Below are positions 6,388 through 13,742 of a stretch of DNA of 14,630 nt, in pieces. The DNA is from SAR202 cluster bacterium Io17-Chloro-G7. GTDB taxonomy: Bacteria; Chloroflexota; Dehalococcoidia; UBA3495. Position 1 is the first letter of the stretch. Each line of letters begins with the position of its first letter. The stretch is from the NCBI GenBank assembly GCA_002817055.1, contig MUCU01000037.1, positions 1 to 14,630 of the forward strand. Reading direction: 5' to 3'. Position numbers and translations under genes: made by a program. The notes beneath the pieces were generated by a model. It was given only the letters and a program-made list of their open reading frames with translations. It was not told the DNA's origin and searched no databases.

Positions 6388-8070
6388 ATGGAAGCTGTCC
6401 TCATCGCCGTAGGCACCCTGGTTCCCATGTTGCTCATCTTGGTGGTCATCCACGAGCTTGGGCACTTCTTCACCGCACGGGCTCTTGGCGTCAAGGTCCT
6501 TGAATTCGGCGTTGGGTTCCCTCCACGGGCCTTCGGGATCTATACAGGCAAAACACGGGTGCTAATCGACCCATATACCCGTTTTGTCAATTTGGGCGGT
6601 CTGTCCGATCTGAGATTAGGTCAGAAGGTCAAGGTCTACTCCTCCGAAGATACTCACGGCAACCTGGTAGCCCGCATTATTGAAGCTCTCGGCCCCAAGC
6701 GCCCGTCTTTGGTAGCCCGTATTTTCGGCGGCAACAAGGAGATAGAGCTACCTGGTTACGGGCCCACCTCCGACGAAAGCGCCGTAGAAGACACTTCATT
6801 ACAAGACCAGATTGACGACTCTGCCTACGAGGGTCTGCTAAAGCATGACGGCCCGGTCCGAGCCGTGGAAGCCGACGGTGGCTCTTTCCTGTTGGCCGAC
6901 ATGATGTACTCGGTCAACTGGGCGCCGCTGGGAGGGTTCGTTAGGTTGGCCGGGGAAAGCGACCCGGAAATACCCCGGAGCTTGGCCAGTAAGGGCACTG
7001 GTACCCGATTCCTGGTTCTGGTGGCGGGACCCTTGATGAACGCAGTTCTGCCCGTTGTGATCCTCGCCATCTTGTTCATGATTCCCCAAGATCAGGTTGT
7101 GGGCCGGGTCGTAATTTCCAAGGTTGCCGACGGTTCTGCGGCGCAAACCGCAGGTGTTCTGTCTGGGGACCAGATATTGCGAGCGGGTGGGCATAGCATC
7201 GATAACCGTAACGACCTTACCCGTTCCATCAACCTCAACGGTGGCGACCCCATGGAGTGGCTGGTTGATCGGAATGGATCCCAGGAGGTTTTTCGGGTTC
7301 GGCCTAGGTTCGAGCAACCGGCGGGAAGATGGCTGACCGGGATTTCCCTGGGGCAAGACACTGGTCAGTTAGAGGTGCTGCAAGTGTTCTCCGGCAGTCC
7401 GGCTGAAATAGCGGGATTACAAGCCGGCGATGTTTTGAGGAGGTCCGGAGGCCAAGGGATAACCGAGACCAGCGAACTGATTGATGCTATAAATGACAGC
7501 CAGGGTGCGCCCATGGAATGGCTCGTCGACCGGGATGGACAAGAACAAGTCTTTTCCGTCGCTGCCGAGTTCAATCAAGAAGGCGCAGCAATGTGGCTAA
7601 CCGGGATAACCACCTCTTTAGTGGACCGTAGTGTAGTCAGCCGTTCCGACCCGCCTTGGGTCGCAATACCTCAAGGCTTCGTAAGCACCTGGGAGTCGAT
7701 GGTGCTGATGAAGCAAGCAATAACAGGTTCCGTATCGTCGGGTTCCGCTCCCGAGTTTTCCGGCCCAATAGGCATTGCTCAGATCACCGGCGAGGTTACC
7801 CGGCAGGGTGGCATCCATGGCTGGCTCGCTATCGCGGTGCTGCTTAGCATAAACCTGGCAATTCTGAACATTCTACCCATCCCCATGTTGGATGGTGGTC
7901 GGCTGTTTTTCGTAGTCTTGGAATGGTTACGCCGGGGCAAACGAGTCCCACCGGAGAGAGAAGGACTGGTTCACTTGGTGGGGTTTGTGCTGCTGATTAG
8001 CGCAATATTGGTCATCAGCGCCAACGACATTACCAGGTTGGTACAAGGCGGCAGCTTCCTGGGCGGTTAA
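6388..8070 (+). CDS. rseP: RseP/RasP-like site-2 protease with two PDZ domains and an insertion
   Basis: This is a zinc metalloprotease that cuts substrates inside the membrane (anti-sigma factors, signal peptide remnants). HELGH at 22-26 lies in the first membrane span, and NILPIPMLDGG at 494-504 supplies the third zinc ligand, Asp502. PLGGFVRLAGE (180-190) is the membrane re-entrant loop. Two PDZ domains follow at about 240-308 and 325-395; they share the phrase PMEWLVDR. Other membrane spans are near 207-231, 478-495 and 528-546. At 560 residues it is far longer than the usual 350-450. Most of the excess is an insertion of about 120 residues (51-172) between GFPPRAFG and the re-entrant loop, acidic in its second half. 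The gene starts six bases after dxr. The substrate is unknown. Confidence 0.93.
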   Translation: MEAVLIAVGTLVPMLLILVVIHELGHFFTARALGVKVLEFGVGFPPRAFGIYTGKTRVLIDPYTRFVNLGGLSDLRLGQKVKVYSSEDTHGNLVARIIEALGPKRPSLVARIFGGNKEIELPGYGPTSDESAVEDTSLQDQIDDSAYEGLLKHDGPVRAVEADGGSFLLADMMYSVNWAPLGGFVRLAGESDPEIPRSLASKGTGTRFLVLVAGPLMNAVLPVVILAILFMIPQDQVVGRVVISKVADGSAAQTAGVLSGDQILRAGGHSIDNRNDLTRSINLNGGDPMEWLVDRNGSQEVFRVRPRFEQPAGRWLTGISLGQDTGQLEVLQVFSGSPAEIAGLQAGDVLRRSGGQGITETSELIDAINDSQGAPMEWLVDRDGQEQVFSVAAEFNQEGAAMWLTGITTSLVDRSVVSRSDPPWVAIPQGFVSTWESMVLMKQAITGSVSSGSAPEFSGPIGIAQITGEVTRQGGIHGWLAIAVLLSINLAILNILPIPMLDGGRLFFVVLEWLRRGKRVPPEREGLVHLVGFVLLISAILVISANDITRLVQGGSFLGG

Positions 8071-8257
8071 GGGTCGGTTAACGCCAATAACCTGCATCCA
8101 CCTCCTTTCACCACTGCTCCACTTCGTGTAACATTGCGTTCAGCGCATTCCTAGGCGCGTGATTCCTACACGACCACAAGCTCGTTTTTGACAAGACCAT
8201 CGCTAAGGAAATTTTTCGCTGACATATTGATTTACCTCGAGAAACTGCACAAATTGC

Positions 8258-8905
8258 ATGACAGTAAACTTCTACGAGTGGAATGATCACATCGATCGCA
8301 ACGACTTGGGTTTCGACCTAAAAGTTAGGGCAGGAAGGACTCGATTAAATAACCGCTTGAAGAAATTGCTAAGCAAGAATCCGGCGCCGCGGGTCTTGCC
8401 AATGCCGTTGAACCTTATCAGCTACGTCGATCTTTATGCCGAACAAGTTGCCGCTGATCCTGTAGCGGACATGAGAAAGATCTTCCTACGCTTGAGTGCT
8501 CGGGGGATGACTATCGGGGGGTTACCTACAGGATTTCCGCCTTTGGCCGTAGTTGCTTCTGACTTACGTCCCAATAATACGGCTATCTCAACGATTGGTG
8601 AAGGGTTGGTGGGTTGGTATTTGCAACAAAGGGGGCTGGTGGCACTCGCACGACCGATCGGCGACGGCCCCGATTTCATATTTGTTAGGTCAAGCGTTAC
8701 AGGAATTGACACGATTCTAGTTGAGGTTAAGAGTACCCAACAATCTGGCGTCAAAAGCCAGATGAGCGACGCAGCAATTCCAAGGCTCCAGTACACCCTT
8801 AATTGCGCCACTGGGGGCAGCTACTTTTCGTGTTGCGTCATAGGGGTTATCATAAGGAACACCGATGACTTTGATGTTCTCAACCTTGAGATAGAACTAG
8901 CCTAG
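8258..8905 (+). CDS. Predicted PD-(D/E)XK nuclease-fold protein
   Basis: I do not recognise a named family. The 215-residue protein has a layout typical of the restriction-endonuclease-like fold: a helix with Glu115 (GEGLVGWYLQQRG, 114-126), then GDGPDFIFV (135-143) with Asp139, then ILVEVKST (153-160) giving E156-x-K158. These would be the metal-binding Glu, PD and ExK residues. The basic N-terminal half (about 1-60) could bind nucleic acid or a partner. The ATG at 8258 is the only start after an in-frame stop at 8228; no good ribosome binding site is visible. It sits between rseP and ispG, where related genomes usually have no gene, and is followed eight bases later by a small gene. Catalytic activity is inferred from the motif only. 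Confidence 0.75.
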   Translation: MTVNFYEWNDHIDRNDLGFDLKVRAGRTRLNNRLKKLLSKNPAPRVLPMPLNLISYVDLYAEQVAADPVADMRKIFLRLSARGMTIGGLPTGFPPLAVVASDLRPNNTAISTIGEGLVGWYLQQRGLVALARPIGDGPDFIFVRSSVTGIDTILVEVKSTQQSGVKSQMSDAAIPRLQYTLNCATGGSYFSCCVIGVIIRNTDDFDVLNLEIELA

Positions 8906-8913
8906 GAGCGGCT

Positions 8914-9321
8914 ATGGGCATGAGAGAAGAGATTCAATACTTAGAGGAAAGTCCTTTCTACTTAAAGCGGAAAGGCGAATACGAAAAGGCTCTAAAAGCC
9001 TACGCTCACTTTTTTGCAGGCGCGCTGGCTGGCGAAAATCGGTTAGTGGCCGAAACCTGCTTTGATCAGATGTTCGATACACAGTTGTTAATTTATGCCA
9101 GGGATGAAACCCGCTTTTCGGGAGCAAAGCAACTGCGAGGTCGTCTTCGACAAGACATACAAGCGACTCTAAGAAAAGAAGCGGACGAGATGTCCCTATC
9201 TGTTGGAAAACTGTATTCTTCATGTTGGAGTAGGTTTATTCCTAATGGCCGTGGTCCTAGCAAATTTAATGTAGACCGGCGGTTGCTGATTCCCAACGAA
9301 ATGCCAGAGAGTAGCGAATGA
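8914..9321 (+). CDS. Small hypothetical protein, nuclease-gene partner
   Basis: The 135-residue product matches nothing I recognise. It looks mostly alpha-helical, with a helical hairpin around ESPFYLKRKGEYEKALKAYA and further helices to about residue 95, then a polar, proline-containing tail. There is no signal peptide, membrane span or cysteine cluster. AGGAG at 8904-8908 overlaps the stop of the upstream nuclease-like gene and is well placed for ATG 8914; ATG 8920 (third codon) is possible. Its last codon overlaps the ispG start as ATGA (9318-9321), so it is co-transcribed with, and probably translationally coupled to, ispG. A role as partner or regulator of the nuclease-like protein is inference from adjacency. 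Confidence 0.72.
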   Translation: MGMREEIQYLEESPFYLKRKGEYEKALKAYAHFFAGALAGENRLVAETCFDQMFDTQLLIYARDETRFSGAKQLRGRLRQDIQATLRKEADEMSLSVGKLYSSCWSRFIPNGRGPSKFNVDRRLLIPNEMPESSE

Positions 9322-10451
9322 TTGATAAGCGTCGTCCTACCAAACCTGTTTACGTGGGCGGGGTTAAAGTCGGCGGTGGCGCCGATATAACGGTCCAGTC
9401 CATGACCAAGACAGACACCCGAGACGTAAAAGCCACGGTCCGTCAGATCCATGCGCTGGAGGAAGCGGGTTGCGAGATTATCCGTAGCGCCGTGCCGGAC
9501 ATGGAAGCGGCCAAAGCCATGGCTGAAATCAAGAAGCAGATAAAAATCCCGCTGATCGCCGATATACATTTTCATTATCAATTGGCCTTGGAGTGCGCCA
9601 ACGGAGGCATTGACTGTCTGCGACTAAACCCGGGAAATCTGCGGGACGAGGGCCAGGTCCGACAGGTAATTCAAGCTTCCAAGGAACGAGGGATTCCCAT
9701 ACGCATCGGCGTGAACTTCGGAAGTCTTCCACCGGTGGGCGGCATCGGACGCACCAGGGGATTCTCCCGGCATATGGACCTGGTAAACAAGCTACCCAAA
9801 GAGGGAGAGGTTACTACTGAAGGCGAGTACAGCGTCGTGGATCACATGGTGGCCACCGCCTTATGGGAGATTAGCCTGCTGGAAGAGCAGGACTTCGACA
9901 ACATTAAGATATCAATGAAAGCCTTCGACGTACCAACCACTGTGGAGGCTTACCGCCGGTTGGCCAAAATGGTCCCCTATCCGTTGCATCTGGGCATCAC
10001 CGAAGCCGGCACCAAAGAGTCCGGTTCCATACGCACGGCGGTGGGTTTGGCTGTGCTCCTCTACGAGGGCATTGGGGACACTATCCGGGTGTCTTTGGCT
10101 GGGGATTCGATTGACGAGGTTGCGGCAGGGTACGAAATACTGAAGTCCCTAAACCTCAGGCGCAAGGGCGCCGTGTTAGTTGCCTGCCCCAGTTGCGGCA
10201 GGGCCGATGTGGATGTGGTAAAGCTGGCCAATGAGGTCGATGCTTTGCTTAAGAAGAGCAACAAGGAAGTTAAAGTTGCCGTGATGGGCTGTGAAGTCAA
10301 CGGTCCCGGAGAGGCCAAAGACGCCGACATTGGAATCGCTGCCGGGAACGGTCGGGCAATTATTTTCCGCAAAGGCCAGAAGGTGAAGGTTGTGCCCGAA
10401 GCAGAGATGCTGTCGGCGCTGATGGAAGAAGTGGAAATGACTGCCGTATAA
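9318..10451 (+). CDS. ispG: (E)-4-hydroxy-3-methylbut-2-enyl-diphosphate synthase
   Basis: This iron-sulfur enzyme converts MEcPP to HMBPP, the penultimate step of the MEP pathway. The TIM-barrel part begins VYVGGVKVGG and includes VQSMTKTDTRD (26-36), ADIHFHYQLA (81-90) and GVNFGSL (131-137). The C-terminal reductase-like part carries the three cluster cysteines in CPSCGR (Cys290, Cys293) and VMGCEVNGPGEA (Cys325), with Glu332 as the fourth-ligand candidate. Length is 377 residues. The segment after GVNFGSL (about 138-172) is Gly-rich and longer than in E. coli IspG. The start overlaps the stop of the preceding small gene, and no independent promoter was seen. It completes, with dxr and uppS, an isoprenoid theme in this cluster. 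Confidence 0.96.
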   Translation: MIDKRRPTKPVYVGGVKVGGGADITVQSMTKTDTRDVKATVRQIHALEEAGCEIIRSAVPDMEAAKAMAEIKKQIKIPLIADIHFHYQLALECANGGIDCLRLNPGNLRDEGQVRQVIQASKERGIPIRIGVNFGSLPPVGGIGRTRGFSRHMDLVNKLPKEGEVTTEGEYSVVDHMVATALWEISLLEEQDFDNIKISMKAFDVPTTVEAYRRLAKMVPYPLHLGITEAGTKESGSIRTAVGLAVLLYEGIGDTIRVSLAGDSIDEVAAGYEILKSLNLRRKGAVLVACPSCGRADVDVVKLANEVDALLKKSNKEVKVAVMGCEVNGPGEAKDADIGIAAGNGRAIIFRKGQKVKVVPEAEMLSALMEEVEMTAV

Positions 10452-10453
10452 AC

Positions 10454-12151
10454 ATGAAATTTACCCATTTGGTCAGTAAAACACTCCGCACCGACCCGCC
10501 CGAGGCCGAAACTGCCAGTCACCGGCTAATGTTAAAGGCTGGAATGATTCAGCAAGTGGCTTCCGGTATTTATTCCTACTTGCCTTTGGCTTGGCGCTCC
10601 ATCCGTAAGATAGAAAACATTATTCGTGAGGAAATGGATGCCGCTGGTGGCCAAGAATTGATGATGCCAACGCTCCAGCCCATGGAAATTTGGGAGCACA
10701 CGGGCCGCCGTTCCGCTTTTGGCGACAACCTCTTTACCCTGGAAGACCGAAGAGGCCGTCCCATGGTCTTAGCGCCAACCCACGAAGAAGCGGTCACCAG
10801 CATCGTTCGGTCCAACGTACAGAGCTATCGAGACCTGCCCGTCATCTTGTACCAGATTCAGACCAAGTTTCGTGACGAATTGCGCCCTAGGGCTGGCCTG
10901 GTCAGAGTGCGGGAATTCGACATGAAAGACGCCTATAGCTTTGACGCTGACGACGACAGCTTGGACCGGAGCTATCAGGCCATGGCTCAAGCATACCGGA
11001 ATATCTACCGCCGATGCGATTTGCCGGTTTTGATGGCTGAGGCCGACAGTGGGGCTATCGGGGGCAAAGATTCCCATGAGTTTATACTGGCCACCCCCAC
11101 CGGGGAAGACACTGTTATTACCTGCCCTGGCTGTGGCTACACCGCCAATGCCGAGAAAGCCGTCGCTGGTTTACCGGAACCTAAGTCCGAGCCCTCTCAG
11201 GCTTTGCAAGAAGTCAGCACGCCGGGAATCAAGACGATTGCCAGCTTGGCCGAGTTTCTTAACATTCCACAAGAAAAAACTATAAAGGCAGTCTTTTACT
11301 CCGCCGACGATGAGGTAATTCTAGCATCGGTGCGGGGGGACTTGGAGGTCAACGAAGTTAAGCTGAAGAATGCCCTCCACGCCACCGGATTGCGCCTGGC
11401 CACAGATGAGGAGGTTGCCGGTGCGGGGTTGGTCGCTGGTTCAGCATCCGCCGTGGGCCTGCAGGGGATCAAACGGATTGCTGACCCATCAATTACGAAT
11501 GGAGCCAACTTTGTCGTGGGGGCGAACAAGCCCGACACCCATTTGACTGGGGCTAATTACCTGCGGGACTTTGAGGCGGATACGCTAACCGACATCGCGT
11601 TGGCTCAGCCGGGCCAACTCTGCCTCCAGTGCGGTCACGTTTTGGAGGCCACCCGTGGAGTCGAGGTTGGCCATATTTTCAAATTGGGCACCTTTTTCAG
11701 CGAGGCTATGGGAGCACTTTACTTGGATGATGAGGGCGAACAACGCCCCATTATTATGGGCTGTTACGGCATCGGGGTTGGACGCTTGCTGGCTGCCGCC
11801 GTTGAGCAAAACCACGACGAAAAAGGAATCCATTTTCCAATACCCATCGCCCCGTACCAGGTGCATTTGGTAGGCTTGAACTTGTCCGACGAAGCTGTTG
11901 CTGCTGCGGCCGATCAGCTTTACGCCCAGTTGTGGGGGCAGGGCATTGAGACTCTTTACGATGACCGAACGGACCAAGCGGCAGGGGTTAAGCTAAACGA
12001 CGCAGACCTGATAGGCTTGCCAGTGCGTTTGGTGGTGAGTCCCAGAAACTTGAAGAATGACGTGGTGGAAGTAAAGGGCCGCAAGGACTCTGAATCTGAA
12101 ACTGTGTCTACCGAAGAGTTAATTCCCCGCCTGAGGCAAATCCTGGCTTAG
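10454..12151 (+). CDS. proS: Prolyl-tRNA synthetase, bacterial type with editing domain
   Basis: This class II synthetase charges tRNA-Pro and hydrolyses mischarged Ala-tRNA-Pro. The 565 residues match the bacterial form with the inserted YbaK-like editing domain (about 225-385). Visible elements are motif 2 with RDELRPRAGLVRVREFDMKDAY (140-161), GKDSHEF (204-210), motif 3 GIGVGRLLAAAVEQNHD (439-455), and the C-terminal anticodon-binding domain from about 465. Two CxxC pairs flank the editing domain (Cys224/Cys227 and Cys390/Cys393) and could bind zinc. It starts two bases after ispG and is the last gene of the rightward run; the 316-base gap after it holds a candidate terminator. Confidence 0.97.
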   Translation: MKFTHLVSKTLRTDPPEAETASHRLMLKAGMIQQVASGIYSYLPLAWRSIRKIENIIREEMDAAGGQELMMPTLQPMEIWEHTGRRSAFGDNLFTLEDRRGRPMVLAPTHEEAVTSIVRSNVQSYRDLPVILYQIQTKFRDELRPRAGLVRVREFDMKDAYSFDADDDSLDRSYQAMAQAYRNIYRRCDLPVLMAEADSGAIGGKDSHEFILATPTGEDTVITCPGCGYTANAEKAVAGLPEPKSEPSQALQEVSTPGIKTIASLAEFLNIPQEKTIKAVFYSADDEVILASVRGDLEVNEVKLKNALHATGLRLATDEEVAGAGLVAGSASAVGLQGIKRIADPSITNGANFVVGANKPDTHLTGANYLRDFEADTLTDIALAQPGQLCLQCGHVLEATRGVEVGHIFKLGTFFSEAMGALYLDDEGEQRPIIMGCYGIGVGRLLAAAVEQNHDEKGIHFPIPIAPYQVHLVGLNLSDEAVAAAADQLYAQLWGQGIETLYDDRTDQAAGVKLNDADLIGLPVRLVVSPRNLKNDVVEVKGRKDSESETVSTEELIPRLRQILA

Positions 12152-12467
12152 AACCGGCTTAATAATACACAGGTTTGCCTTCCCTAGTGCAGACACGGTT
12201 GCCAAAGGAACACGCGCTCTCACGTCGTCAATTAGCCATTGCCCCACTATGGTTGGCAAAGAAATCGGCTGCTAAAATCCCCGCACCTCTGCGCTTGTCC
12301 TCAAGCCGCAATCAATCAGTCGCAATTGGTAATTCTGCATATACTGCAGCTGAGCATTCCGGCTATTAAAACCAACCAATCAGGCCGGTGGCTGATTTAC
12401 GGGGAAGCCACTGCGACTTGGGCCAGCATTACCCGTTGCCAAGGCGCTACAGCCGTTAGCCTGGACC
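12152..12467. other. Intergenic region between convergent genes proS and the 12468 gene
   Basis: These 316 bases show no supportable gene on either strand; the short open frames have no ribosome binding site or familiar sequence. The only structure worth naming is the hairpin at 12379-12396. Confidence 0.6.
12379..12396. terminator. Possible bidirectional terminator hairpin
   Basis: ATCAG and CTGAT form the outer stem, with CC/GG inside and a 3-base loop. On the minus strand it is followed within about six bases by TTTT; on the plus strand only TTT follows. It lies between two converging genes, the position expected for a shared terminator, but the stem is short. Confidence 0.35.
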
Positions 12468-12959
12468 TCAAGGGTTCTGCCGTGGCTTCAGGAATTTGCT
12501 GAGCATTGCAAGGTTCGCGCTGAGTTGGGGGGCCAGCTTGCGTTCCCGGGTGGAAGACGACAGCAGCAAAAGCAACCTCATCTGGGCCGCCAAGTCTGCC
12601 GCCAGCGCTTGTTTCGCCCCTTCAATGGTGTCGTGTTCCACTGGCACTCGAATTCCATTCAAGGGCAAGCTTTGTTTCGACTCTCCGGCCCAGTATTTGT
12701 CCAAGCTATCCAATATTATGATCGGTATATCCTTGACCACGGTGAAGGGCGCATCCGGCGGCGTGTCGGAAGGACGCAGTACATCAATCATGACCGGTCC
12801 AACATCACTGTGGCTAAGGTGAAAGGTCGCAGCGTTGGGCAAGCTGGTGGCAATGAGGCGCCAAGTCCAGTCGGGCGGGGTGCCCTGGTCCTTGCCCGGA
12901 TGAATCTCCACCGGGCAAGCCAGGTCTTCAGCAATGAATCGGCCACCTGGCTCTGTCAT
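12468..12959 (-). CDS. Hypothetical protein coupled to the DUF3467 gene
   Basis: I do not recognise the family. The product has 163 residues: a mixed N-terminal half rich in Pro, Trp and acidic residues (for example GTPPDWTWRLIAT and GPVMIDVLRPSDTPPDAP), and a C-terminal half that looks helical, with GAKQALAADLAAQMRLLLLL followed by a basic stretch (STRERK) and a final helix. There is no clear signal peptide, and the leucine run is too short to call a membrane span. The start at 12959 is chosen because it overlaps the preceding stop as TGATG, a classical coupling arrangement; the longer frame from 12992 would overlap the upstream gene by 34 bases. Function unknown; co-expression with the DUF3467 protein suggests a shared role. 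Confidence 0.68.
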   Translation of the reverse strand: MTEPGGRFIAEDLACPVEIHPGKDQGTPPDWTWRLIATSLPNAATFHLSHSDVGPVMIDVLRPSDTPPDAPFTVVKDIPIIILDSLDKYWAGESKQSLPLNGIRVPVEHDTIEGAKQALAADLAAQMRLLLLLSSSTRERKLAPQLSANLAMLSKFLKPRQNP

Positions 12960-13321
12960 CAGCCTTGCTCCGGCTTGGGCTGCAGTTCCCAAGCTGTGTA
13001 AACCTGGTCGGGCAGAGTAATGGGGCCGACGGCTTCCTCGTACTCCTTCACGTGTTTGGCAGTAAGCAGGGCTATTGCCTTTAGCATCTGAGGACTGACC
13101 TTAATCCTCGCGCGCAGAATCGGTTCCCGCTCTTCCAACTGCTCCCCGAAAAATAATACGGAAGAGTAAAGGCTGCTGAAGACGTGCATAGAATCGGCGT
13201 AAAATGTTATCGCTTCTCCGGAAAACCCCTCAGCCTGTTGAGTGTCCCCGGGATTTATGTAAGTGTCTTCATGGGGCACCTGGTCTTCGGGGGGAACGTA
13301 CGGTCGTTGAATGATAGGCAT
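12959..13321 (-). CDS. DUF3467 domain-containing protein
   Basis: This is a 120-residue protein of unknown function. The stretch from about residue 40 to 100 has the DUF3467 pattern: Y-A-D-S-hydrophobic near 41-48, a strand ending in LFFGEQ, then ARIKVSPQMLKAIALLTAKHVKEYEEAVGPI, where R-hydrophobic-x-hydrophobic-SP and YE-x(2)-G-x-I are the usual landmarks. The start is ATG at 13321 on the minus strand, backed by AGGAG seven bases upstream (minus strand). It is first in a two-gene leftward unit; its stop overlaps the start of the next gene as TGATG. The N-terminal 35 residues are proline-rich and probably disordered. The DUF assignment is from memory of the pattern and was not searched. Confidence 0.75.
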   Translation of the reverse strand: MPIIQRPYVPPEDQVPHEDTYINPGDTQQAEGFSGEAITFYADSMHVFSSLYSSVLFFGEQLEEREPILRARIKVSPQMLKAIALLTAKHVKEYEEAVGPITLPDQVYTAWELQPKPEQG

Positions 13322-13500
13322 GGAATTTCTCCTGTGTCATACAAAATACAAGGTGAAACCCACATTTGGGTCTTCATGTGCCTCTGCGGGTGTTACTCTC
13401 GAATTGGTCGAAGGAGCCCATCGGTCGCCTTGCGATTCGACGCTCGGCAAAACGGCATTGGTACCCAGCGCGGCTGGTACACAGGGGCCTAATAGGGGCT

Positions 13501-13506
13501 ATTATA
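13501..13506 (-). promoter_or_regulatory. Possible -10 box for the DUF3467 operon
   Basis: A perfect TATAAT on the minus strand, about 180 bases before the DUF3467 start. No convincing -35 hexamer lies 16-18 bases upstream and the extended TGn element is absent, so support is limited to the hexamer and its position. Confidence 0.25.
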
Positions 13507-13575
13507 CACGCCTCCACCATGCTCTTGCCTTCGAGTCCAATAATATAGCTCAATTCAGCTAAACTAGGTAGAACC

Positions 13576-13602
13576 AACGCGTGGGTAACGCAACCCATCG
13601 TT
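13576..13602. repeat. Imperfect inverted repeat in the divergent spacer
   Basis: Outer arms AACG/CGTT (13576-13579, 13599-13602) and inner arms TGGGT/ACCCA (13582-13586, 13593-13597) surround a 6-base loop. The inner arm sequence is the same as that of the hairpin at 13358-13371, in the opposite order. It could be an operator or an RNA hairpin. Confidence 0.35.
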
Positions 13603-13742
13603 TGAGTCCGTAGCCGCACCCTATGCTGATAGGCTGCATCCAAGTAATCGACAACCACCAAGCAAGACGGCAAAAAAGAAATAGTTTTCACTGGAGTGCC
13701 CTCTTTTCGAGTTATCTCTTGCAGTCGCTTAGAGGAATAGAA

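Larger units (their letters stand above)
13322..13742. other. Divergent intergenic region between the DUF3467 and DUF1684 genes
   Basis: These 421 bases separate genes transcribed away from each other and so should contain both promoters. On the minus strand there is a perfect TATAAT at 13506-13501 without a good -35 box. There are two inverted repeats, at 13358-13371 (ACCCA/TGGGT, 4-base loop) and 13576-13602. I see no supportable gene; an open frame reading into DUF1684 from 13623 lacks a ribosome binding site and a conserved start. Confidence 0.5.

Noticed and set aside
6838..7356. A 172-residue antisense open frame inside rseP
   Set aside because: It is a shadow of the PDZ coding region, with low-complexity composition and no start signals.
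8188..8216. TTGACA at 8188-8193 as a promoter for the nuclease-like gene
   Set aside because: The -35 hexamer is perfect, but at 16-18 bases spacing only ATTTTT-like sequence is found; without a -10 box I do not list it as a promoter.
12960..12992. Longer start (12992) for the minus-strand hypothetical protein
   Set aside because: It would overlap the DUF3467 gene by 34 bases, whereas the ATG at 12959 gives a classical TGATG overlap.
13623..13742. Forty-residue N-terminal extension of the DUF1684 protein
   Set aside because: No ribosome binding site precedes 13623, while AGAGGA is well placed for 13743, where the family pattern begins.
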